From positions 434,001 through 498,000 of the forward strand of contig CANJKZ010000526.1 of NCBI GenBank assembly GCA_947471745.1: a stretch of DNA of 64,000 nucleotides, in the 5' to 3' direction. Shown piece after piece: positions 44,001-56,400 of this stretch. Position numbers and translations under genes: made by a program. Numbering within the stretch: position 1 is the first letter of the stretch; the number at the start of each line of letters is the position of its first letter. Source of the DNA: Closterium sp. Naga37s-1. Lineage: Eukaryota; Streptophyta; Zygnematophyceae; Desmidiales; Closteriaceae. A model generated the notes under the pieces. The model saw only the letters and a program-made list of their open reading frames with translations. It was not told the origin of the DNA and made no database searches.

Positions 44001-44777
44001 GATTCGTGCACGACATGTGCTCCGTGGAGCTGCCTTGGGCCAACCCGAAGGCACTAGGGAAGCAAGGCAGTGAGGAAGCAAGCGCGCATGCCTCACCGCG
44101 GCGAGTTGGGCGGGAGGCGCTTGAGGAAGGCGAGGAGCGTGGAGGCGAGGAGGCACCAGATGAGCGCCACCGTGATCGCCGTCTTGCGACTCGCCGCGTC
44201 GCCCGCGCACGACGCCAACACCTGCGCGCACCCCACACGGGCAGACGCACGAGGCGATAGCGCGGGATGGAGGGAGAGGGGTGGTGGCAGGAGAAAGTGC
44301 TAAGGACGGGGCAGCGAAGGAGGAAGTAAGCGACGGGCAAGAAAACGAATAAAGGAAACAGCGAGAGCTGGGAGGAAGGGAAGCATGGGGGGCGCGGAGC
44401 GGGACGCACGAAGGCAAAGTTGAGGACGAGCAGCGAGCCGAAGGGGAAGTACTTGGAGAGGCGCGCCGGGAAAAAACACTGCGTGCCGTCCGTCACACCC
44501 GCGGACCTCGCTGCGCCCCGCCCCCGCTGTCGCTGCGCATGCGCCGGGCCTGCCATGCCGAGGAGGGGATGAGATGAAGAGGCGCGGATGGAGGGGGTAG
44601 AGTCAGCCCAAGCGGTTAACCGGGATTGTGAGACGCGTGGGCGCGGAGCACGAGTGGGCACCTACCTGCCCATACGAGGCCGCTCTTGCGATTCTCGCGC
44701 GGGCTCGTTCCGTCGTCCACTTGTATCCACGCCTCGCCCGCTGCCTCGCCCGACGGCTCTAAGTCCGCCCCCGACAT
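41044..44777 (-). CDS. unrecognised multi-span membrane protein with Glu-Ala repeat domain, 1000 aa, 5 exons
   Basis: Exons: 44777-44666, 44549-44410, 44221-44097, 43822-43674, 43520-41044; 3003 bases, all phases consistent. A hydrophilic head (MSGADLEPSGEA...) and the short N-terminal region are followed by about four hydrophobic segments, one per small exon: FPFGSLLVLNFAFVLAS, ITVALIWCLLASTLLAF, AISAVAFTSLGFF and LWFLAAQYVLLLFACLLTLVV. The last exon adds about 750 residues: Ala/Gly/Glu linkers, a long EAEAAEAETVE repeat (about 42540-42750), and an Ala/Leu-rich helical end. A helical block RLVVARFHSLVSHVKAAAAALLHAL and LLPALRLLPSL...RLLFLRLWLPPL may be a fold of its own. I do not recognise the family; a chloroplast or endomembrane location cannot be decided. 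Confidence 0.78.
42540..42760 (-). repeat. coding Glu-Ala repeat
   Basis: Imperfect GAAGCAGAGGCGGCA-type units, 15 bp and multiples, encode alternating Glu/Ala/Thr/Val in the membrane protein. The strong strand asymmetry keeps the opposite strand open as well. Confidence 0.88.
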
Positions 44778-45840
44778 GATCGCCCGCGCTCCCTCTCAGC
44801 TAGTCGCACTGCTAGTCGCTCTGCTAGTCGCACTCTGTTCGCCGCTAATGACGTTCCTGTGTCTACCAATTTGTCTTCGCGTCCGCGCTACGAAATGCTC
44901 GCTCACACCTGGTTGCCTTCGACCACCTTTCGCAAATCACCCAGTCAAGCTTCTGCAATCCTACCTCTTCCTCCCCCCTCTTCCCTTCGCCCCACCTCTT
45001 CCTCCCCCCTCGGAACCTTTTCTGGGTCATTGTCAAGCAAATTCGATTAGAAAAGACGCGGCTCGACTCCCGTGCATTGAGAATGGACGAACGTGAGTGA
45101 TGTGAATTCGCCAAGGATGCCCGACTCGGACAAGGCAGGGACGTGCGAGAAGAGTTTCGTCCACATGTAGTGTAATGACTCGTGATACACTGGGCTGGTT
45201 TTCGGTATGCGTATAATAAAAGAAAAAGGTTAATTTGGTGATACTTTTCAAATAACCTCGTTATTGTACTCATCGACCCCAAACAGAAACAGCGACTGCT
45301 CGTCATGCGCACTTTTGACTCGTCTGCGCGATTCGATACGTTTCGCTCAACCAGCTGCGACAAACCAAATCTTTGCCACCCCAGCACCACCGCGGGGGGG
45401 AGATCAGGCAGGCGACTGCGCATCACAATTGTCGCTTGCGCCGTTCCGACTTTCACCCGCGCGTTGTACATTGGGTTGGGGAAGGGGGTCTCTGCAACTC
45501 CCCCCCACACCAGACACAGGGGGGACCAGAAAACAGGTCGGTCGGTGTTGCCCTGCCCGCATAGTCACATACATTACCATTTTTTTCGTGAAAGTTGTTG
45601 AAGTCGCATGGAGTCGCACACTCGGCTACGAAGTACTGACGTTAGACATTGGAGCACAATTACCGATGCCATGCGAGCACCGTGTGCGATGAACGAGGCC
45701 CACGCATGCAGCGATGCGTGGCGGTAGTTGTGCGCCCGTGCTATCGCCCCTCGTTCCTCTTCTCCCACGTGTCGCCACGCCGCCACCGCTTCGCAATCTG
45801 TCCTGTGCCCGCCTTCGCGCTGCACCTCCCGCTCGCCACT
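44778..45840. promoter_or_regulatory. head-to-head intergenic region, membrane protein / PSI1-like gene
   Basis: 1063 bp between ATGs. An A/T-rich stretch at 45200-45260 (GTATAATAAAAG) gives a TATA-like site. No coding signal is convincing. Confidence 0.55.
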
Positions 45841-46493
45841 ATGGGCTGCGCTAGTTCCGCCCCCACCGCCAACGCGGCAGCGGGGGAGGTTGGGAATGGC
45901 GGCGAGGGCCAGGCGGAGGAGTGGACGCTGTGCGGATGTGGGGGAAATCGGCGCGCTAAGGAGGGCAAGGTGCGGACGCAGGCGGGCGGGGAAAAGAGGC
46001 GGAGGACCAGGGAAAACGAGGCGCAGAAAGAGGAGGCATTGAGGGACGGGCGCGCGATTAAGAACGAGCGGAACGCGGAAGTGATGCGCGGTGGGGACCG
46101 AGGCGAGGAGAGGGACGAGGGGAAAGAAGCGCACGAGGGGAGAGTGGGAGGCAAGGTGCGCGCAGAGGGCGGGCAGAATGGCGCGGAGCTTTGCGATTGC
46201 ACGGGGATGGACGGCGGAGCAGGGGGCGGCACGCTCAAGGTGCGCAGCACTGAGGGGGCTGCGGGCAGGGGGAGGGTGCAGGCAGGGCGCGCTCTGGCCT
46301 GGCAACGAGGTAGGCGCGGCGAGGTGGGGGGGAGGGATGCGCGCGGTAGATGGGCGGAGCACGGGGGATTTAGGGATGCGCGGGATGACTGCGGGCGCAC
46401 TGGATGATGGTGGGGTGTAAGGGGTGGGCAGCGGAATGGTGGATGCGAGGGCGCACGTGGGCGTGCATGTGCACGAGTCCCTTGACATGCGTA

Positions 46494-46558
<65 letters not shown>

Positions 46559-49500
46559 GTGTGCTTTTATCCGTGATTGCAGCAAGCAGAGCAAGCAGCA
46601 GCAGCAGGCACCCAGCCCGGGGAGGCAGCGACAGCAGCAGTACAGGGCGCTTCACCAACCACACGGTGCGCCTTCACATGCCACCTCCCCTTCCTCTCTC
46701 TGCCTCTCCTGTGCCTGCTACCTTTCACATGCCGCATCATCGCCATAACACGCCACTCCCCTTTATTCACAGCCCCCACCGCCCATCTCCCACGGCCCAC
46801 CATTGCAGGAGCGCGCTGCCCCCACGGCCCACCCAGCTCGGCCAATCCGCGGCCAGCATGCAATCCCCCACCAGGTGCCATATTCCCTTGCCGCCACGTG
46901 CCATTCCACTTTGCTGCTCCGCTTCCTGCCCGTGCCGTCTCCTCAATGCCCCCCACGCCATGCTCACTTTTGCTGGAGCCCGTGTGTGTGTGTGTGCATG
47001 GTATGGCATGTGTGCGTGGTATGGCATGTGTGCGTGGTATGGCATGTGTGCGTGGTATGGCATGTGTGTGTGGTATGGCATGTGTGCGTGGTATGGCATG
47101 TGTGCATGGTATCTCATGTGCACGGCACAGCAGGGTGGGCGTGCTGGCGTTCGAGGTGGCAGCAGCGGTGGTGAGGGCGGGGGTGGTGCGGCAGTCAGTG
47201 GAGGGCGAGGACGTGGACGAGCTGCGCAGGGAGGTGCTGGCGTCCGATGGCATCGCCTTCCTCCTCTCCTCCGACTTCAACCACGTCTGGCACATCGCCG
47301 CCCGCGATAAGTGGTCAGTCTCGCACATTCCTGCTTGCGCTGTCTGCTCTTTGCCTCCTTCCTCGCTGCGTGCAACAATCTCTCGTGCCCAAATCTGCAG
47401 CTCGATTGAATTGTTCCTTTATGTGCACCCCTACCCTTTCCCTCCCCCTCCACCACCCCCTACCCACCCACCCCCCTTCACCCCCATGGCTACTGCATGC
47501 AGGGAGGAGGTGGGGCGGCTGGCAGCGAGTGTGGTGCATCTCGGCTCGCAGTGCACCGACACCGCTCTGCACTCCCTCGCCCTCCGCTTCTCCAGGTCCG
47601 CTCGCCACCCGGGCGGCATGCAACACTGTAGCAGGTGCACTGGGGGGCCGGGTGGCAGGGGATGCGCAGAGTGCAGTGGTGGTGGGAGGTGGCAGGGCGG
47701 CCACAGTACAGCAGCGAGCGCATGATCATGGCTGTTACCCCATTCACAGTCACCCCCGTGACTTTTGAGTCGACTCAAAAGTTTCCCCCATTCACAGTCA
47801 CCCCCGTGCTCCCTGTGCTGTGCCTACCCGCCTTGCTCCCCAACTCGGGACCCAATGCCTGCATTCCATAGATGCTTCTTACACCGCCTTCCACCCCCCT
47901 GCCCATCCCTCGCCCCGTGCCTTGTCTCCCTCTCGCATCCCAGCCTGGCTGCAGCAGTGAGGGAGCGGCAGGGGGGTGGGGGGGAGGAGCAGGGGGGGGT
48001 GGAGGAGAGGGAGGAGGGGGAGGCGGTGGACGAGCTGCTGCTGCAGCTGGAGGAGGACGCTCAGATCACCATGGTGAGCCGCTGACGTCAGTGGGTTGAG
48101 CTGCTGACGTCAGTGCGTCAGCGAGGTGGTGACGTGGGCATGGTGTGATGTGTTGTTGTGGATGTTGGCATTGCGGGATGGTTTCACTGCCATTTGCCCA
48201 CATGCCACCACCCATTCCCACGGCCCACCTCATACATGCTCGCTGACCTCCCATGCCCGTGCGCTCCCCATCACCTGTCTTGCCGCCATGCATGAGTGCA
48301 GGAGCTGAGGCGCGAGGTGCTGCTGCTGGAGGCCATGCGGCGCGACATGGATGCCACCTGCGATACTGCTGCTCATGCTGGCGATGCTGGGGGCGATCAT
48401 TGGGGTGAACATGGGGGTGAACATGGGGGTGAACATGGGGGTGAACATGGGGGTTAGCATGGGGTTGAACATGGGGGTGAACATGGGGGCGATGGGGGTG
48501 CTGGTGGTGATGGTGATGATGTGGATTATAGTGCATGTGGTGAGACCGTGCATTTGAAGAGACCTGCATGTGGGGAGGCATGCCAGCAAAGAGGCATGCA
48601 TGTGTTGTGTTGCGGCACTCACATCACACGTGGTGCGGTGGTGTGGTGGTGTGTGCAGGGGAGAGGGCGGCGGAGCTGAGGGCACAGAAGGAGCGGGTGC
48701 GCGCCATGCAGGAGAGCTCGTTGTGGGACCGCCCGCTCCATGAGGTGATGCCCTGCCATGCATGGCGTGGCATGACATGGGATGGTACAGTCATGTGGTG
48801 TCATGTGGTGTGATGTGTTATGAGTTGGGGATCATGCATGAGTATTACGAAAGGGATGATGCTCCTATTCGCATCACTGCACCACCAGAACCGTCTGATC
48901 CTCTCCTCCACCCAACCCGCCCCCTAACCCCCATTCAGTTGGTGCGCCAGCTGGCGCGGGTCGTGGATCATCTCATCCGCCTCGTCTCCTCCACCTTCGG
49001 CCCGCTGCGTGAGTGCATAGTGCATCGCTCTCCGCCCTACCTCACTGCGTCCATTATCACCCTTCCATTCTCACACCCTTCCGTCCCAACCCCCCCCCCA
49101 CTCCCCCCCGAGTTTCTTCCCAAACACTCTCCTTCACATCTCGCCCCTCTCATCCCCGGCCCCCAACGCCCCGCCAGCACCGGACGTCCCTCTGCTGCCA
49201 GTGCGAGGGAAAGGCGCACAGGCGGAGGGGGGGAGGGACGGGCAGGCGGATGGGGGGAGGGGCGGGGAGGCGGAGGGGGGGAGGAAGCTGGGGGAGTCGG
49301 GCATGGCACTGGCGTATGCACGCCTCATCATCGCCATCGACCTGCTGGTGAGGCACCACCCACCTCTTGCTGCTCACATGCCCCCGCTTGCTGCTGAGAC
49401 GGCAGCATTGCTGGTGGTGTAAGCAGTCTTGGAGAGACGAGTACCTGTGGCGAGGCATCTGTCAGCTTCACCACTGCACTCGCACTGTCCCCACTCCCCC

Positions 49501-52500
49501 CCTCTGCACGTCTACTCCTCTCCCTTGACCCCTCCCCGCTCTCCCCCTCCTTCCTTCCTCCCTGTGGCGGGAGCAGGTGGGCATGCAGGGGGCGGAGAGT
49601 CGGAGGGACTACCTGTACTCGCTGCTGCCACACTCGCTGCGATGCAAACTCAAGGGGGCGCTGCTGCAGTCACAACACATCTGCATGGTGGGCAGTCGAT
49701 AAATTTTCATGTCTAAGCTTGTCTCTTCTTTTTCTCGTGCATAGTGTGGTTGTGGCATGCCATGCCATGCTGAGCCATCCCATGCCTGCCATGCCAGCCC
49801 TCCACGTGAAACCTGAATGCAGGTCATGCTGTGCTCCAAGTGGGCATCCCGTGGGCGTTGAGTCGTCTCCTTCTATTCATGGCATGGCACACGATTGCCC
49901 TGGGCTGTGTTGTTGTGGCATGATGTGGTGGGCTCGCATGACATGGATGGCACGTGGGTGGCACTGATGGTATGTGGGTGTGGCGTGCACGGCATGGCAT
50001 GGGTTGCAGGAGAGCACGGAGAGCATAGAGGAGAAGCTGGAAGGCGTGTTGGACTGGCTAGTCACCATGGCAGACAACACCATCAGGTGATTCCAACACC
50101 ATCAGGTGATTCCAACACCATCAGGTGATTCCAACACCATTAGGTGATTCCAACACCATCAGGTGATTCCAACACCATCAGGTGATTCCAACACCATCAG
50201 GTGATTCCAGCACCATCAGGTGATTCCTACACCATCAGATGATTTCAACACCATCAGGTGATTCCTACACCATCAGGTGATTCCAACACCATCAGGTGAT
50301 TCCAACACTATCAGGTGATTCCAACACCATCAGGTGATTCCAACTCCATGCAGTGTTCCATCAACGTTTTAACATTATCTTTCCATATCCCCATTCTGCT
50401 CTTCCCAACCTGCTCCTCTCTGCCCCTCTCCCCACCTCTCCCCTCCAAGCAGGTACGCGAGTGACGTGCGGGTGCGGGGAGGCAGTGCGTTGAGTCGCCT
50501 GCAGACACTGCAGCACGTGGAGGAGGCGCGCATGGAGCGCCTCGTGCTGTTGCTGCTCATCGGCCTGCAGCACCTCGCCAGCCGCCAGCAGCTCCCCCCT
50601 CCCCCCGCCCCCGCACGCACACCTGCACCTGCCCCCTCCACCGCCCCACCACACGGGGTGGGCGAGGGGGGGAATGGCAGCAGCGGGGGCGGGCCCAGTG
50701 GCAAGTATGCCATGACAGGCGCTGGGGGCGGCCCGTGGGGCGCTGGCAGAGGCGCAGGCAGGGCGGGTGGTGGCGCAGCAGAGAGGAGGGGCGGGGGTGC
50801 GGGGGAAGAGGGGAGAGAGACGAGAGAAGGGGCAGGGCAGGAGGGTGAGGGGGGGAGCGGCAGTGGCAAGGGGGTGAGCAGGGAGGCAGCGGGCAGTGGA
50901 GGGGTTGCTTTACCCGCTACTCCAGGTGGTGGTGGTGGGGTTGGTGGCAGGGAGAGGGGGTGGGCGAGTCACACGCGGGTGTGGCACCCCATCCCATGCA
51001 CCGCCATCAGAGCCCCCTACCCTCCCCCTGCCGCCCACGTGGCAGCTGACTTGGCCAGTGACGTGGCAGGTATGGAGGGTCACTCGCCAAGCGTGCCTGC
51101 AGCAGGGCCAGGCGGCGAGGAGCGAGCCGTGGGGTCGGTGGCAGCACATGCAGCGGTGGGCCCGTGGGGGCAAGAGGCAGAGCGAGGCGATGCAGGCACA
51201 GCAGAGGCAGGGAGCGGGTTGATGGCAGCAGAGGGTACATGCGAGGAGACCGGCGAGGGCAGGGCGCCGAGCAGCGAGGGGCGCGTGGGCAGCCCCGGTG
51301 GCATGCAGGACGTGCCTCCCATCGACCTGCACGCTGCTGCTCTGTCCTCCCACCCGCAGTGGTCACCCGGGTCAGGCAGCGACCCCCCTTCCCCCGCCCC
51401 GCTGCCGTGGTCGGGGCCGCTGAGCGAGCGCAGCAGCGTGGGGCGCGCGTCCCAGGCCAGCAGCCCCGGTGGCGTGGCGTGGAGTGGCGGTGTGCGGCGC
51501 ACGGGCAGTGCGGAGGGCAGCAGGGAGGGCGAGGGCGTGGAGGAGTGGAGCGAGATCCTGGCCCACTTGTCGTCCGCTGCTCGCGGTGCCGTGGGGGGGT
51601 TGGGCGGGGTGGGGACAGGGGAGGGTGATGGGGGGATTGTTATGGAGAGTGCAGTGATGGTGGGAGGTGAGGGTGTGGAGAATGTGAGTGTGGGGAGTGT
51701 GAGCAGTGGGAGGCGGGAATGGAGGGTGCCACAGAGTGTGCCTGAGGAGGAGGAGGAAGGCGAGGAGGGAGAGGCCAGGGGTAAGGAGGATCAAGGGGAA
51801 CGAGAGGAGCAAGATAGCAGTACAGTTCACAGCGGCACAGGGGAAGTAGCTCCACCAGCAGCCGAGCCAGCAGTGTTGCCGCCATTGGTGGAATCAAACA
51901 CGTGTCCATCTGTCCCTCCCTTATCTCATCTGCCCACCGAGCCTTTCACCCCTGGGTCTCTTATGCCGCCGTCGCCCTCTGCTGCCATGCCACCGCGCTC
52001 TGAGCTGCTTGCCAGTGCAGCGCCTGCAGCAGGTGGTGTGGATGACTCCCCGGCCACCACTGTGCTTGCCGCCGCCGCTCCCAGCAGTGTAGCGGCAGAA
52101 AGTGGGCCGGTGGCGAGGGTGCGGGCGAGGGCCCCTCGGCCGGGGTGGAAGAGCAAGAGCCAGCCGCTGGAGCGACTGGCGGCGCGCATGAAGCAGCGGC
52201 AGCAGCGGGCAGCGGGGCAGCTGCAGGAGAGCACAGGCGTGGCGGGCAGAGGAGGCAGCCCCCAGCTGCAGCTGCAGGGCGATGGACCCGGCAGGGGGCT
52301 GGCAGGGCGACAGTCGGTCTCGCGCACTCTGAGTCGCCTGCAGCAGCAGCACACCAACAGCCTCACCGCCTCCTCTGCTGGCGGCGCTGCCCTGGGCGCG
52401 GACTCCCCCCTCCACGCACGCGTGCTGCGCCGCGCGCTCACTCCCAACCCCAGCGCTGCTGCTGGCGGCAGCCACAGCGGAGGGCTGGAGAGGCGCGTGG

Positions 52501-52673
52501 GGAGGGGGCTCGGGGGCGCATGGGAGGGGGACATGGGGGTGGAGGGGGAGGAGGAGGAGGAGGCAGACATCGATCGCATTCTGGATGCGCGGCCTAACAT
52601 GGACATCAGTGCTCTCAGCCCCATGCTCATGCGCTCCCCCTCCTTTGGCCGCCAGCAGTACTGGATGGTGTGA
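45841..52673 (+). CDS. PSI1-like protein (DUF3475 + DUF668), N-myristoylation motif, 1262 aa, 12 exons
   Basis: PSI proteins are plasma-membrane/nuclear growth regulators linked to phytosulfokine response. Exons: 45841-46309, 46587-46665, 47134-47313, 47503-47595, 47944-48073, 48302-48404, 48659-48744, 48939-49008, 49178-49347, 49577-49687, 50010-50086, 50453-52673; 3789 bases in phase. MGCASS at the start is a myristoylation/palmitoylation signal. DUF3475 (about residues 183-245) reads RVGVLAFEVAAAVVR...LASDGIAFLLSSDFNHVWHIAARDKW. Central helices include SLWDRPLHE and VVDHLIRLVSSTFGP. DUF668 (about 440-540) has GMALAYARLIIAIDLL, RDYLYSLLPHSLRCKLKGAL and VLDWLVTMADNTIRYASD. The last exon adds about 700 disordered residues ending SFGRQQYWMV. 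The exon 2 acceptor (GCAGCAAG) was chosen by phase. Donors of exons 6 and 11 begin minisatellites. Confidence 0.9.
46496..46554. repeat. TG dinucleotide microsatellite in PSI1-like intron 1
   Basis: About 29 uninterrupted TG units, 30 bp upstream of the exon 2 acceptor. Confidence 0.97.
46990..47115. repeat. 18-bp minisatellite in PSI1-like intron 2
   Basis: About seven copies of CATGTGTGCGTGGTATGG with few changes, ending about 20 bp before the exon 3 acceptor. Confidence 0.93.
48405..48490 (+). repeat. 12-bp donor array at exon 6 end of PSI1-like gene
   Basis: The unit GTGAACATGGGG is repeated about eight times, beginning at the splice donor (exon ends 48404, TGGG/GTGAAC). Identical GG/GTGAAC donors recur at 48417, 48429 and 48441. 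Each use would add 12 nt (Gly-Glu-His-Gly) in frame. An in-frame TAG at 48455-48457 stops translation if the array is retained. Confidence 0.9.
50081..50347 (+). repeat. 19-bp donor array at exon 11 end of PSI1-like gene, 14 copies
   Basis: Fourteen copies of CACCATCAGGTGATTCCAA. The first contains the last exon bases and the donor ATCAG/GTGATT (exon ends 50086). Twelve of the others keep CAG or TAG before GTGATT; one reads AGATGATT. Since 19 is not a multiple of three, alternative donors would shift the frame. Confidence 0.95.
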
Positions 52674-53464
52674 GGTGCAGTGCGGTGCCAGTGGCATGGC
52701 CCCGTGTGCTGCGTTCTGTTTTTGCCCGCTCATTTATTAGTAGCTCCCATTGGCGTTGTCTAAGCTGGGGGCATGTCTAGGAGCAGGTTAAACAGAGAAC
52801 CATAAACAGGTAGGGAGTGCCCCTTCACTTCCATGCTATGGAGTTGCTTTGCCATCGAGTGTAGCATTGTTTCACCAGAGTAGTACAAACCCGCTGTATT
52901 GAATGTCACTGCTCATCACGTAAAGCACGCTCTTTTCATGCTTCTATGTTTCTTTGTGGCTGCACACAAGATACGGTACAAGGCTTACACCGTGATTGCT
53001 GTATCGTGTTGGATGGAAGCATGCTTTGTCACAATAGTAGCCTAGGCAACTCTTGCAGCTCACCAAGAATTGTCTAATACCGTAATCACTACGGTATCTT
53101 GCTTTAAAGTAAGGTGCCCACGTTGGTGCTTCAATTTCACTGCATGTACCCCCACTTGCTTCCATTCCAAACTCGAAGCTGTCAACACCACCAGGGGGTG
53201 TGGGTCCCATTAACCTTCTCATCAAGAGATGAATCGAACTTCTGAATGTGTTGAGCTCAGCGGCATGCCTGCCAACATGCTGCCATGGCTAATTGGGACC
53301 GTGAGCAGAGGCGGCTTCTACTGCCTCCTGACATGGCAGGGGCACAGGCGGAGCGAGAGGCTGGCACGCACACCAGTTATTGTACTGCTGCTTGCCCCCA
53401 CAGCCCTCGGACCCGTGGAGTCATCCAAGCACCGCATGACACGCCAGTGCAGCCCACTCACGCT
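52674..53464. other. convergent intergenic region, PSI1-like gene / DnaJ
   Basis: 791-bp tail-to-tail spacer, A/T-richer at 52740-53230 than the genes. No feature recognised. Confidence 0.65.
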
Positions 53465-56400
53465 CTACCACAGACCCCAGGCTCGCTTCTTCTTCTCCTT
53501 GCCTCCCTCCCCGTCTTCTTTCTTGCCCCCTCCACTTGTCTCCCCCGCTGCCCCGCCATCCGCATCCTCCTTGCCATGCTGCTCTCCCTGCGCCCCCCCA
53601 TCCTCCTCCTTCTCCCACTCCTCCAACAGCTTCCTCTGCCGCTCCGTCAGCTCCCTGCACGGTCAAGGTGGGATGGGTGGGATGGGTGGGAAGGGCACGG
53701 GCAGTGCAAGAAGATTGGTGGATGGGCAGTGCAAGAGGATTGGTGGATGGGAGAGGGTGCAAGGTAAGCCGAAAAGCAGAGCCAACAGCAAAGCAGAGAC
53801 TAAGCGGATGTGCGCGCAATGGGGGATGTGAAAAGGAGGGCAATGAGGGAAGTGAGAGGTGAGGCAACCATGGAGGTGAGAGGAGGGGCAGTGAAGGAGG
53901 AGGGGAGGGGCAATGAGGGAGGAGCGGAGGGGCGAGTGGGCAGCAGACGCACGTGGGCACGGCAACATTGACGTGCACAAACTGACTCCCCACTCGGCGA
54001 CTCGTGGCCGATCGCACTCCTGCGCGTGGCCAAAGGGAAAGATAGGGGAGGGACAGCGGGGACGAAATGGGAAAGGAAATGGGGAAGAGAGATGGAGGAG
54101 GGGAAACAGGTACGAATGTGAAGTGAAACGGCCATGGGTGCACAGCAAACAGGAACCCGTAAGTTTGAAGGTAGCAGATTAACGGTGGAGCAGCTGGGCA
54201 GATAGGGGGTGAGCAAGGCGAAGGTTGGGTGCATTGCAAGGTGGCGCACCTTTATCGCGCAGCTGGAGCACCTGGCCTGGCTGCGTGCCCGGCTTGATCT
54301 GCACGCACACCGCATTGGCAGCACGGCACGTGCATGGCGGCAAGGGATGACATGCGCATTAAGGCATGAGCAAGGCATGTGCATGGCAAGTGGCTACCGA
54401 ACTGCGAGTGTGGGAAGCAAATGCCTCTAGGCAACGGCAACAGCGTGAAGTCAATGCATCGACCCAAGTAGCGTGTAAGTGCATCAACATGGCATGTCAT
54501 GGATGGCATGGCATGACAGGGCATGAGCAGCAGCACCTTAAGGATGACCTCCCCTGAGAGTGTTGGCACCGGCACTGATGCTCCCAGACACGCCTGGCAG
54601 ACACACAGGCCATGGCAGAGGGCAATAGCAAGGGCGATGGCAGGGGCATAAGGGGGCCGTGGGAGAGTTGTGGCTTGGAGGCGCAAGCAGGAGAGGAGAG
54701 GGGATACGATGTTCATACAGGGGAAACAAGGGCATGATAGGTAGGGCTGGGAGGATACGTATGGGAACGAGAAACGGTGCGCACATGATAGGACAGGGAG
54801 CATGAGGAGCAGAGGGGGGGGTGGCACCTGGGGGAAGGACACGTGGAGGTCCACGTGGATGTCGTTACCGTCCCTCTTGAACACCGCGTCCTCCTCCACC
54901 TGGCGCATGGCGCATGGCGCACGGGGCATGGGGCACGGCGCAGGGACATGGGGTAAGGGGCAGTGGGACGGGGCATGGTGCAGGGGGGAGTGAGTGGATG
55001 AGAGAGATGAGGAACCAGCTGGCAGCACCTGCACAGGACGAAGCTGAATGTTCAGCAGCAGGTCACCTGAATGTTCAGCAGCAGGTCACCTGAATGTTCA
55101 GCAGCAGGTCACCTGAATGCTCAGCAGCAGGTCACCTGAATGTTCAGCAGCAGGGCACCTGAATGTTCAGCAGCAGGTCACCTGAATGTTCAGCAGCAGG
55201 TCCCCAGGTGGCGCCCCTTTCCCTCCTGCGCCTCCCTGCCCCGGCACCCTCAGAGTCACTCCCGAGTCCACCCCTGCTCGCCGCCCCACACCCGTGTTGA
55301 CACAGGAGAGAGAAGGGACGGAAAGGGACGAGAGGGTCGGTGGAAGAGCAGTGGAAGGGGTTGATGGGAAAAGAAGGGTCTCTAGAGACGGCGGATGGAA
55401 TGGAGTTGCAAGAGGATGTGAACGGTGCAAGGCTGGGCGGCAGGGAGTGGGAAGAGCAAAGAGCATGGGCATTGGGCAGGTTGAGCTGGTTGCAGTGCTC
55501 CCAGGAAGTGGCTCATCCTCCCTGCTGCTGCCATCCCATGTGCTCCACCAACCATCTGCTCCCACCCACCCACCTGCTGGTATGGAGACATCCACTTCTC
55601 GCCTCTCCTTCACTGTGCCCTCCCCATGGCATGTCTTGCACCACTCCTGATGTGTGCATGCATGCATACATGATGCCAGGATGCCATAGTGCCATGATGT
55701 CATGATGCCATGATGCCGTGATATTATGTGGAACGAGAGGGTACACATGGGAGGGCAGATTTAGGGAAAGGACAAGAGCCAAGCGACAAGGGGTGTGAGC
55801 AGAATCAAGGATAATGGGAAGGTGAGGAAAGGGAGTGGTACGCAGAAGCGGCACACAGGCAGCAGTGCGCGCACCTTGACAAAGACGCACCTTGACAAAG
55901 GCGCACCTTGACAAAGACGCACCTTGACAAAGACGCACCTTGACAAAGACGCACCTTGACAAAGACGCACCTTGACAAATACGCACCTTGACAAAGACGC
56001 ACCTTGACAAAGACGCACCTTGACAAATACGCCCTGGCCGCCGCAGGAGGAGCACGTCTGCATCACCACTGATGCACCCATCCGCCGCATCTCCTGCTCC
56101 CACCACGTGGGGTTAGAGGGGACACAGGAGTTGTGTGGTTGGGAGACGGAAGGGCACATTTATGCGAGGACAGAGAGGAGAGGCGAGGAGAAGGGGAGAC
56201 GAAGCGAGGGGAGGGGGTGGGGTACTGACCATGCCTTGGCCCTTGCACGCCTTGCATGGGGTGGGCTGGTACCCCTTGGGCATGCCTGATCCGCCTGCAA
56301 TAAGGGGGAGAGCCAATTGGGCGAGCAGCGCACAGAGGCAGGGAGGACAGTGCCGCATTAACAAAGAAATTGGGCAGACTAATAACACAGAGTGCTGTTT

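Noticed and set aside
44859..45692. Small open frames in the membrane protein / PSI1-like spacer
   Set aside because: No homology, domain or codon bias, and they overlap the likely bidirectional promoter.
50081..50347. Regular short repeats resembling a CRISPR array
   Set aside because: Units are directly tandem (19 bp) with no unique spacers, in a eukaryotic intron beginning at a splice donor.
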